Assembly: GCF_047511655.1 (NCBI RefSeq) | Contig: NC_133387.1 | Coordinates: forward strand, 140,240,853 to 140,304,852 | Source of the DNA: Castor canadensis | Lineage: Eukaryota; Chordata; Mammalia; Rodentia; Castoridae | DNA: 64,000 bases | Direction of reading: 5' to 3' | Shown: piece after piece, positions 48,901 through 60,900 of the stretch | How positions within the stretch are numbered: position 1 is the first letter of the stretch | Layout of the letters: each line of letters starts with the position of its first letter | Notes under the pieces: generated by a model | What the model was told of the DNA's origin: nothing | What the model saw: the letters and a program-made list of their open reading frames with translations, nothing else | Database searches by the model: none | Made by a program: the position numbers and the translations under genes

Positions 48901-51900
48901 TCATTACTCAAGTGTTTGACAAATACACAATATATTTAAAGCTTAAGTGACTGCTTGCTAACAGAATTCATAAAGTCAAATGCTCACCTTGTTTTGAATG
49001 AAGAGAAATGGAAGTCTTGTGACACTCAGTAAATCCAGCATGAGAACTCATGTGCTTCAAAGTGTTTTCAGGAATATCCTTCTGCATATGTAGTACATAC
49101 ATATGATTTATAAAAAACAATTCAATTGAATTTTAAGCCATTGTTCTAAGAGTCCCTTCATCTATTTAGCTCAATATGCTTTACTTTACCTGGACATTAG
49201 AGGTATAACACAGATTATGGTTATAATCTCAAAAATAGCACGAAAACATTCTAGTTTTTTTTTTTTCTTCCTTTCTTTCCCCCTTCTCCACCCACCCTGG
49301 TACTGGGGCTTGAACTCAGGGCCTACATCGCGAGCCACTCCACCAGCCCCTTTGTGTGTGTGTGTGATGGTTTTTTTCAAGATATGGTCTCACAAACTAT
49401 TTGCCCAGGCTGGCTTCAAACCGCAATCCTCCTGATCTCTGCCTCCTGAGTAGCTAGGATTACAGGTGTGAGCCACTGGCGCTCAGCACATCCTAGTTTT
49501 TCATTGTTCATAAATCCATCTGAATGAATTCTTTTCATAGTAATACAAATTCACAAAGTTTGGGAAAACATAACAAACTGGGGAGAAAACTAAGACCACT
49601 ATCAACTTATTTAAAAAAAAAAAAAAGAAAGCTTTTGTCTTACACTTACATTAACAAACTGGTAAAATTGGTCTAGAAGGGCCTATTTCTGTAGGGGTGT
49701 GTCTTCTTACTGATTTGTATAATAAGAATATCATCTATCTTCTCATTAGTTGTCAAACTTCATTTTTTTCTTCAAATCTGTTTTGACATGAACTTATTAT
49801 TCATGTCAAAACATTATTATTATTATTTTCTGCTACTTATACATTTAGAAAACCCAACTAGCTTTACTGGCTCAATAAATATTTCTATTTTCTTAATTTT
49901 TCTATGATTAGAATTTTTACATTTAACTCTAGAATTTATACAAACTTATGAAGTGATATGAATTTACCAACAAAGCATTCTTTCTTCATCAATTTTTAAT
50001 CCAATCATTCAGTTAAACTCTGATGTCAAAGGGTCATTTCAAGGTCAGCTAAGGTGTTTTATAAAATATTCTTGTTTTAACTGTAGGGTCTGTAGTTTTC
50101 ATCAGATTTTCAAAAAGGTATAAAACTCACAAATGATCAAGAACTCAAAAAGTCTTTGACCACCATAAGATGGAGTTCATTATTCTAGTATAGTTTGATT
50201 TCCCCCTAAGTAAATTACTCAAAATTGTTTAATTCAAAGCATAACCACTACTTTTCTGTTAACTCAAAGAAACTTGTACTTTCTTCTTATTTTCACCAGG
50301 AAGTGACTTACCCACTTAAAAACTACTTTTGCCCATTCCTCGTTTATATTTAAAAGGTAAAACTCTGTTGAGAAACCGCACTGCTTTGTCCTTTCCAGAA
50401 GTGTTCTCTTATCCTGAACTTTATGTCCTACCTGTATCGAGTGCTTCACAACAACAAAATAATACCACCAGAATGTGGTAATACAGTAATAATTTGTATA
50501 CTGGAAAAAGAAAATGTATTAAGTAATTCCAGATCATAAATGGCTTTAATAAGACTTATGAAGGCCTGTAATTTACTTCATCTGTATATCAAATCCACTT
50601 CAGTTGACACCTGTTCAAGAAAAACCCTAAGTGGAATATAGGAATACCAGTATCTGACATTAGATTTATTATCAAACCAACTCTGGGTGAGTTTCTGACT
50701 CCTACGTAGATGAATGAGACTTTATCTGATATTTAGGCATTTCTGAATACTACTTAATCATGTTTCTTACATAATCCTGTTGTCCCTATTTGAGGCAAGA
50801 AAACCATGCAACTATTTTCAAACTTAAAATATAGAAAAAAGAACCCTGTATAATCAATATTTTCAATATGCATACACTCTCCAACTAAAATTCCAAGTTA
50901 ACCATATATAGATAATAGACATTTAATCAATTCAGAACAATATTTCACTCAGAATATGCTATCATAAATACTAATGTTACTGTACATATCAACATGCATT
51001 TGAGTCTAACTTTTTATGTAGGGTAGTAAGTAATATGGCCTTGACAGCAACTACACAATTAACTTTGGACCATATGAGGAGCAATCTCTCATAGAAACTC
51101 TTAAGGCCATTACTATATCCTTGGCTTTATCTCTCGACAAGTGTTTTCACTGTATTTGTACTTTCATCATTTCTTTCTTTCTTTCTTTTTAAGTAAGGAC
51201 TTTTATTTATCGAGAGTGCTGGGGTTTGAACTTAGGACCTGGAGCTTGCTAGGCAGGTACTCTACCACTTAAGCCACACCTGCAGCATGTAACTATCGTT
51301 TCTATAATGCAAGTTCTTTAAGGGCTAGAATAGCTAAAAGCATTCCTAGGCCCTCTTAATCATCTCAGTGTAACTACATTATACCCTTGAGGTGCTTAAC
51401 AGCTCCAGATGATTTAAGAAGCAGAAATAAAAACTAATTTTTGGCCAGTTGCTCTATCCATCTTAAACTCACTTTGTAAGCACTTACAGATGTCTTGCCT
51501 TTGTACTCTACATACTGATTTCTAAAGATTTCTAGACTCCTGCTTTGTTGAGAAGAAAAAGTCATGTTGTAATGAATTTGGGGCCCAGAAGATGAGTGTT
51601 CTATTTACTCAATAGAAAACGAATAGGGAAAAGCATTTTTCAAAGAGAAAAATGTTAAACAGGTTTTCAAAAAAATTCAGTTAATAAGAAATGGGGTTGG
51701 GGATGTGGCTCATGTGGTAGACCACCTGCCTAATAAGTATAAGGCCCAGAGTTCAAACACTAGTACTTCTTTCCCCAAAAGCAAGCTATTTATACGCTGT
51801 ATGTTCCTCAATTGTTTCTATTTTCTTTCATATATTTGGGGTCTTCACATTGATGATGGATCCTGCTAAAACTATACTTTTTACTGAAAAGACATTTAAT

Positions 51901-54900
51901 TCTATTTTGAACTAAATATCACAAAAAGTGAAATTACATTTAATTGTGCTACTATAATAAGGATTTACTTACGGATAACAGTTCTTTTATTTTGTTTGAT
52001 GTTTCTCTAAACCTCTGTAAATCCATACTATCTCTGTGTCCTTTAACAAAAAAAAAAAAAAAGGTTGCAATGAAAACTTTTTGGTTTTGTTTAATCTATC
52101 AAAACAATGACAACACATAAAGTCTACAAAAAGAAGTGATCGGCACTGTTTTCCAAGTAGTTTTGATGACTTTGCATTCTCCTTTGGCTTTTTAAATAAT
52201 ACTGAAAATACATGGCAAGAAGTTAGTGAGTATCAGTAGCAGTTCAGATAAGAGTAACAGCAAAAGTCAAAGACCTCATAAAAGAATCCAACATGTGATA
52301 TGAGTAAACAGCTTGAAATTTAAAAGAAAAAACGGGGAACAATCCTTTTCGCAATTATTAATAAAATATAAAGGCGATATATACAGTAACACATTAAAAA
52401 AACATGCTAAAATGTTTTTAAAATTGATTGGGTAGACTTTATATAATCCACAGCAAATTCCATATAGCCTAGCAGTACAATGCCAGCATACTCAATACCT
52501 CAATAATCTGCCAGGCTGCCCTTAATGTGGATATTTCACATGGGATTGCAAACTTTTTTTTTTTGGTACTACTGGGGTTTGAAAACAGGACCCTACAGTT
52601 CCTACATAGGCATGCTACCGAACACTTCAACCCTCTTGCTTTTAGCTATTTTTCAGATATGGTCTTGAGCTTTTGCCCAGGACTGACTGGCCTTGGACAG
52701 TGATCCTCCTCCTCCTATGTAGCTGGGATTACATGTGCAAGCCAGCAAACATGGCTTCTTAACTGAGATGGGGGTCTAACTAACTTTTTGCCCCAGATGG
52801 ACTCAAACCCCAATCTTCCCAATCTAGAGGGGATTACAGACATTGGCCACAAACATATTCTTTAAGTAATCTTACACGTTCCATGACTGGGTAAATCTCT
52901 AGGTTGGGAAAGTTAAAACAAGTGTAGGAAGCCAGCTAATGGAAAAAGTTAAATCTGAAGAGGCAAATGCCTCATTCAGACCTTAGAACATTCTGGGTAT
53001 GCGCCATGCAACTCCAGTTATTTCTTAAAAGTTCTCTGTTAAATATTTTGACTTTTCATAATGTACCAGGAAACCATGGTTAACATCATATTCTTCCAAA
53101 CTGTAGGAAGTCATCTTGCTCTATGAAGCAATCTCTCTTCACCTATTGCCTTCCACATGACACTCTGTCAGCATTTAAATGTGCTTAAGTCTTCACTAAA
53201 AACAAAACAAAAAACCAGGAGTGGCTGTGTGGGATTAGAGGCTTGAGACTATTAACCTAACATCTGGGAGGCTGAGCAGGGAGATCAGACGTTTAAGACC
53301 TTCCTGGGCAGCACAGCAAGACTGTCTCAAAAACAAATACAACACCCTAAGCATACAAGTCACAGTACTTGTTCTTTTTTCTGCCTGCCTTCACTGTTGA
53401 GCTTGTCAAGGGTTACTCAGTCACTTCCTTCATAGGCTCTCCTCCCTTTCACACTTTATTTCACTATAATGTAGCTTGTCTCCACTTTCTTGACTGAAAT
53501 AGTTTTTACCACTGTCATCAATGTATTTTCATTGCCAAAATAAGTATTTTTTTCTGTTCTTATTGAAGCTATCACAGGTATAAGAATAGATCACTCCTTC
53601 CTGAATTGCTCTCATCTCTAGACATACAAGTGAGTGGATCATAAATACAGACATGTATTTGGTTAGTGAGGATGACCAATATAGTGTGTTATTAGATGAA
53701 CCACCTAAGTTTTTGTTTTTATTAAGTATTCTTAAGATCTCTACTTCACTTCACCACATAACAAGTTTCAGTCAATGATGGACTGCATATACTACTGTCC
53801 CGTAAGATTATAATAAAGCTAAAAACCTCCTGCAGCCTAGTGATGTCTTACAACTCATGTGTTCATGGAGATAATGATGTAAACAAACCTACTGTGCTGC
53901 CAGCCATACAAAAGTATGGCAAAACAATTGTATACAGAATATGATACTTGAGAATGACAACATAGAGCTATGTTACTTAGCTTATTTACCATAAAATACT
54001 TATTATAGTATATTACTTCTACTTATCACTAAAATGCTTACTGAAAACAGAATGTCATGTTATGCCAGTAGTAGCCTCAGACCTCTCATGGTTACTGTCT
54101 CCTGACTGTACTGAGAGTCCACAGTGACTGATCCATACTCTCAGTTTGTGTAAGCACATGGCCTAATATATCCCCATGGTTAAGCAATGCCTGTACTGAT
54201 TTGCCTGTTGACCTAATGGAATTATTAGTATTGCACATTTTTGAAACTGCCCTGGCTTGGATATAAACTACACTCGCCCTATTTACATTTCTCTCTGCCA
54301 GTTGTTTCTAACCTCCTCTGTACCTTGCTATTTTCTAAGTACCTAAAACTTACTGATTCAACTGTGGATATATTCAAGCCCAAACCAAGCAGGGCCAGTG
54401 GCTCATGCCTGCAACCCCAGCTACTCAGTAGGCAGAGGTCTGTAGGATCACAGTTCAAAGCCAGCCCCTGAGCAAGTAGTTTGGGTAACCCTATTTGGAA
54501 AAATCCCATCACAAAAAAGGGCTGGTGGAGTGGCTCAAGTGGCAGAGCACCTGCCAGCATGTATGAGGCCCTGAGGTCAAACCCAAGTTTCTCCCGCAAA
54601 AAAAAAAAAGTCACAGTGCAAGTAATTATTATAGTAAATTGCACCAAAGAGGTATATGCCATAGCCCAATTCAATTTGCTTCCCTACTTGTGATTCCTTT
54701 AAAAATATTAAAGGAACACATGCTTTTTATTAGCTAACTATTTTTTAAGGTGATAATTTTTGTTTCTAATTTGAAAAGCAAGCAGAATTTATATACAGCT
54801 AAGAGTTTGTTACACTTACCTACAAATGCTCCAAATTCTATATTATCTCCTTCTGCAGGTTTAGAGCACATACTTTCTTGATCTTTGGTTACAGTTTCCA

Positions 54901-57900
54901 AGAGGTTTTTGCAACTTGGCTGGGATGGGGTACTAACAGAAAATTTGGTTGGTGGGGATGATAGATGTGGTGTGCTATTAGGTGAACTGCCTAATTTTTG
55001 ATTTTTATTAAAAATTTTTAAGATTTCCACCCCATGTCGTCTCTGTCGCAGTTCTGGAGGAGAAATAGCACTTGGGAATAAGGCACCACAAGAGGAACCA
55101 GCCTCTGGAAAACTGAATTCTTTTCTCTGGGGTATTACAGGCAAATCTTGACCAAATATGTTATATTGTGGATCTTTTTCATCTTTCATAAACACATTAC
55201 AAAGAAAAGGATTATTACTTTCGAGATCACCTTGAGGAAGAGAGGAGCTCAATGTATTTACAACACTGTGCTTTTTCCATATAGAAGGTCTTACAGGACC
55301 ATCATCAATAAGGTTTTGAGCCAAGTGTTTGGAAATACTCAATTCTCTTGTGATCTCATTGTGAACTTTGCTGGCTTCTGAAGCTTTCTGGGCAGTGAGT
55401 GTTTTTAATGTATCCACTGTCAAGGCTGAAAGATCTTGCAGATGTCCAATTTGAGAATCTAATGACTGTAACGATCTTTTTATGTAGTTGACACGATCTC
55501 CAACTTCTTTAATCTGAATGCACATCTGTTCCACTCTGCAAGGGGAAAAATAAGCTTTTTTACAAATGTTAAAAATGAGTGTACAAATTCTTCTTGTAGT
55601 CTCAATAAATAGAATGAGAAATTCTACAAGCACTCAAACAAGTAGCTTATAAAAATAAGGTGTGGCTATTTATTTAACAAGGCATACCTATAAGATGGAT
55701 GCAGTGCTGATTCTAACAATGAAATACAAGATTTCAAAAGAGTTTTTGTTCCAAAGGCTATTTACATAAGGTTCCTTCAACCAAAATGTGCATACAGCTG
55801 CATGTACAAAGAACTACCACTGGCATAACCACACAACTACTATGTGCTTCCAGAATGCAGTACAGCAAATGGAAAGAAACAAAAGTTTTAAAATACTGAG
55901 GGATAGTTTTACTTTTCCAGAATAGTACAGAACATTAGCTCTTTTCTATATTGTGTAACTATAGTGAAAAATTAACAAGCAGGATAGTGATGTAGTTCAG
56001 TGGTAGAGCCCTTGCCTAACATATCTAAGGTCCTAGGTTTGATATTCAGCACTACCAAAAAATAAATAAGAGGAGACTGACTGACTTATATGAACCAGCA
56101 TTAGCAAAGAATGCAACTGTCTTCCCAAAATTAATTTGTTACACAAAATGAACTGAACAAAGACCATGTGTAGGAGACATACTTAAGTTGGGTACATGGC
56201 TCACAACTATAAACCTAGCTACTCAGACAGAGGTGAAGTTTGGGAGGATCACGGTTTCAGGCTGGCTGGTCTCAGTCAAGCAACGGCTGAGCACAGTGGC
56301 ATATACTTGTCATCACAGCTTTGTGGGAAAACACAAACAGGAAGATAGATCCAGGTGGACCCAGCCCTGTGCAAAAAAGTAAGACCCTATCTCAAAAATA
56401 ACCAAAGGAAAAAGGGCTGGTGAAGTGGCTCAAGTGGTAGAACACCTACCTAGCAAGCACAAGACCCCGAGTTTAAAACCACAGAACTGCCAAAATAAAA
56501 AAAGAGAGAGAGAATGGCTAACAGAAGCCATTCTGACATATAATTATAACTATAGAGCTTCTGAACCTTTCAAAAGTGACACGTATTCTCTCTTCACTCC
56601 CAGAATGGAATTTGTCATCTTTTTCATTAAAATACATTTCAACACATTGCTCTTCAAAATCATGAAGCTTCTTCTGATCTTCCTCTGTTAAGAAAAGTTC
56701 TAAGGGAGGAAAAGGAAGAAAATATCAATGAGGGCTATCAGACTTTTAGCTCAGTAGTTGTGTGGATTATTCAGGTTCATGTGAATCAGTCTACATTTCC
56801 CCCTCTTTTTACCACTATGTTTCTAAAGCACCAGGTAAGTGGCTAGGTTCTAATTTGACATAACAGCCACTAACATACTAAGCATAATTTGACATGGTTA
56901 TTATTAGTCTTAGGTGGTATACATAATGTAATAAAATTGTCAGTTTATAGAGCAGTAAAACTCACTTGTGGAACAGCTAAAGTTTTATATTTCCATTTTA
57001 ACAAGCACAAACTGAGATGCCATCTCTGAAAAGAAGTTTAATATTAAATCTACCTTTACAGATACCAGATCGTATTCAAAAACCAGTTTATGTTTAGGCA
57101 AATTTGACAAAAGCCTTCACAACAACATTTATTCACTGAGCTCTCGAATAAAATCAGTATTAGTCTTTATTTTACTTACTTGGTCCATCAGAAGTCTTAT
57201 CTTTCTTTCGTCTTTTACATACACAGCAAAACAAAGAAACTACATGGCTAAGAATGATAAGTGGAGGGGGCAGAACTGGTTTCTCATGATAAGCCATAAT
57301 AAAATGATAACGCTGGTACTTCCATACAATATTGGAGATTGCCTTCACTTGTAAATATACATTACTAGAAAAACAAAGAAGGAAAATAAAATAAACATAG
57401 CTAATCAAACATATCTCTAAATTTTAAATACTAAAGATTTCATTGTAATTCTGTACTAAGTAAGGAGTCAAAAGAGCACGCTTCTATAAATGAAAATAAA
57501 AAGTAAATGAAAAACTGGGAAAAACCCCAACAACACATGCTATATATGTAAGACAAAGTTCTATAATGTTGAGGACTTTAATAGCAAGCTCTCAGAAAAG
57601 TGGACAGAAAAAACACTTTTAAGATTTTTTTTGGGGGGGGGTAGGTAATTTTGGGATTTGAACTCAGGGCCTCACCATCCAAGTGGCAACTATTAAAAAA
57701 CAGGGAGTAGCTCAAGTGGTAGAGTACCCCCTAGCAAACAAATTGGTGAGGGGGTAGTCTTCTTACTGGGCCTGGTGGCCTGGTGGCTCTAGTCTGTAAT
57801 CCTAGGTACTTGTAAGGTAGAGATTAGGAAAAATCACCATTTTTAGGCCAGGCAAAAAGTTCACGAGACTCCATCTTAACCAATGGCTGGGCAGGGAAGT

Positions 57901-60900
57901 GTGCACCAGTCATCCTCGCTGCTCAAGGGAAGCACAAACAGGAAGATTACAGTCCAGGCTTGCCTTGGCATAAAACAAGACCCTATCTTAAAAGTAACCA
58001 ATGCAAAAATGGCTGGCAGAGTGCCTCAAGTGGCAGAGGGCCTATCTAGCAAGTGCAAAGCCCTGACTTTGATCCCTGTGCTACCAAAAATAATAAACTT
58101 AAAAAAAAAAAACAAAAAAAACAAAAAAAACCACATAATTCCTAGTGTTGGCAGGAAGTTAGGGGACATAAGCCTTATTTTGACTTAAATGTGAAATGCC
58201 TAAAAGCAGTAACGGTACAAATCCTGAACAGTTCTACTTTTAGAGAATATTCTAAAGAAATACTTAAATATTGTTCAAATCACAATGTGGTATTTGGGAA
58301 CAAATAATTACAATATAATTGAGCAATATAATACACTGGCTTAAAATATGGTCTATATCATGAAGGATCAGGTAGTTATTAAAAATAGATTGGAGTTAGG
58401 CAAGGATGCACCTCAGTAATTCCAACTACTCAGGAGGTAAAAGCAGGATGATCTTGAATTTCAGGCCAGCCAGGGCAGTCAGCAAGACCCTATCTCAAAA
58501 ATAAAATACAAACAAAAGGGCTATAGCTTAAGGGTCAGAAGACTTGTCTAGCATGTGGCAAGGCCCTAGGAACAATCCCCAGTACCACAAAGATTGGAGA
58601 GAAATACTTATTGATTTGAGACAATGTTCATGTTTTAGTGAAAAATAGTATAAAAATAATATTTTTAAAAAGAAAACATTATTCTAGAAATATGTACATC
58701 TAACTACTATTAAGATTGTTCAGCTGTATATTTGCCTTGCTGTTTTTCTAGACTGAATGTATGTAGATTCCTTGGCAATCTCGGAAAAATCTCAGGTAAT
58801 GATTAAATTTATAAAAGAAATGCATGTTGAAAGATCATAAGTCTAAAACTTAGGACTCCTTTTATTTGAAAAAGCATGTCTTCTTATTTGTAATTTCTCA
58901 AAGTACTTTAAGCCTCAATAAACTTTTTAAAAAATTATATATATTTCCTTCAAAATAAGCAGAGCTATGTAGCAAATGATCTCTGTATAATAAGGAACTG
59001 AATAAAATTCTTACTTGAAAAATGCGATAAGAAGATTAACCATAATGATATACTGTACAAAGAGGTAGACTGCTTGAAGAAATGGAGTCAACCATGTCCC
59101 AGGACCACAGATTTGAGAGATAACCGAATCGTTCGCACACACTTCAAGAAGAAAAAAAAAGATTTTAAATAAAGTAGGTCACTAATAACTGCTATCAATG
59201 CACAGTTAAGCTTATTTTTTGTTTACTTTATTTAAAGGAAGTTTAAATTAATACACATTTGTTTCACAGATTGCAGCAAAAGCCTCTGGACAGGCAACTA
59301 CAGGATGCCAGCTTAGAAATTCTTCAACACCGAGGATTTGTAAGGGTATAGCTGTGCTCTGTCCTACCACTCTATTCCAAACAAGGAGCATGCTTAGTGC
59401 TGTATCTACCCTTCCAGGCAAGGCTTAGTCTGAGCAGCATTAAGGAAGATAAAATTCTTGGACTCAGCAACACTACAACATTTCTAAGAAAAACAGCTGA
59501 ACCCAAAAACTGTAATAAAGATTACTGAGTTTAATTTATTATGTCATAAGAGAGGGCTGACGGAGCTGCTGAAGTGTTTTTCATATATAAAATGACTACA
59601 TTTGAACTCCTTGCTTTTCATTGCCCTCACCTGCAATAGCTAAACACAAATATGGAAGGGATGAGCTTTAATACCCACTAAGAATTATAAGAAATAATGT
59701 TATAAAACTAATTCAGGTAGGACAAGGCTTAGAATTAAATAATCACAAAATAGTGACAATTTCTATATAAGTACTTATAGCACATTTAGCAGTGTTTAGT
59801 AATTGTTTTAAAATGTATTCTTTCTCACAATGGCTTTATTAATCCTTTAAATAGTTTTATAGGCAAATTGATATTAAGATCCTTTCATTAAAGTTTTATA
59901 AATCAATTTTCATTCTATTCTGATTAGTTCAGAGAGACAAATATCTACAAAAGAAAATGAATGCAGGAAACTGAAAGTATATTATCTATCTATACCTTTA
60001 TAATAACTACATAATAAGGGATATACCATTCAAAAAACAGCAGACAACAAAACCCTAAAAATGACAGTGACTAGGAAGCCATAAACACAAAATCTGACCA
60101 GAGTGGAATAGCTAAAGATCACAATCACCTTACTACTATTTGGCCAGCTCCATACTTAGTCACCCATATATAAATAAGTGGGAAGGAGGAACAGAGTTAT
60201 AGGGCAAAAGGAGGGGTGAAAGAAGGGAAAGTAAGAGAATGATTAAAAGAGAACAAAATAAAGATTGTACAACTCTGCAGAGGGTCAGAAGAATATCCCT
60301 GAGAGCTGACAATGTCACATATGTTCACAAATTATCTAGTCTAACTAAGGCAACACTGAGTAAAAATGTGAATAGTAACAAAACTGTTCAACAAACTTAG
60401 TATTTACATTCAGAATAGGGTTGAATGGGGAAGGTTATCTCATGTATTAGCTTATCTAGAGAAAGAACTCAAAATTTTGATAAAAACCTGCAACTTGGAA
60501 TCCCCTATAAAACTCAGCTATCTGCCCCTCAAGATTCATGCAGATTCCTTATTTTTGTCAGTAACATTGTGCTTAACTCCTCAATATTCAATCCACCTTG
60601 ACTGGCCTAAGCTAATCATGTACCCATCCCCCAGTAACCCTTCAGAGATGGCAAGACAGTCCTAAGCCTACTTGAGGCTAATGAGATAAAATAGTTTCAA
60701 AAGGGAATCTTTTCTTCTAATGGTAACCATGGACAAATAGTATCTATTTCTGCTTCTTGTTTCAGATTGTTTTATACTCCTAAGGAAAACCTGTATGAAT
60801 CAGACACTATGAGACAGCAAGATTTAAAAAAAAAAAAAACCCACACAGGTACTTAGGTAGAATTAACTAACTCTAAAGACCACTCTTCCTTTGAACTTTG

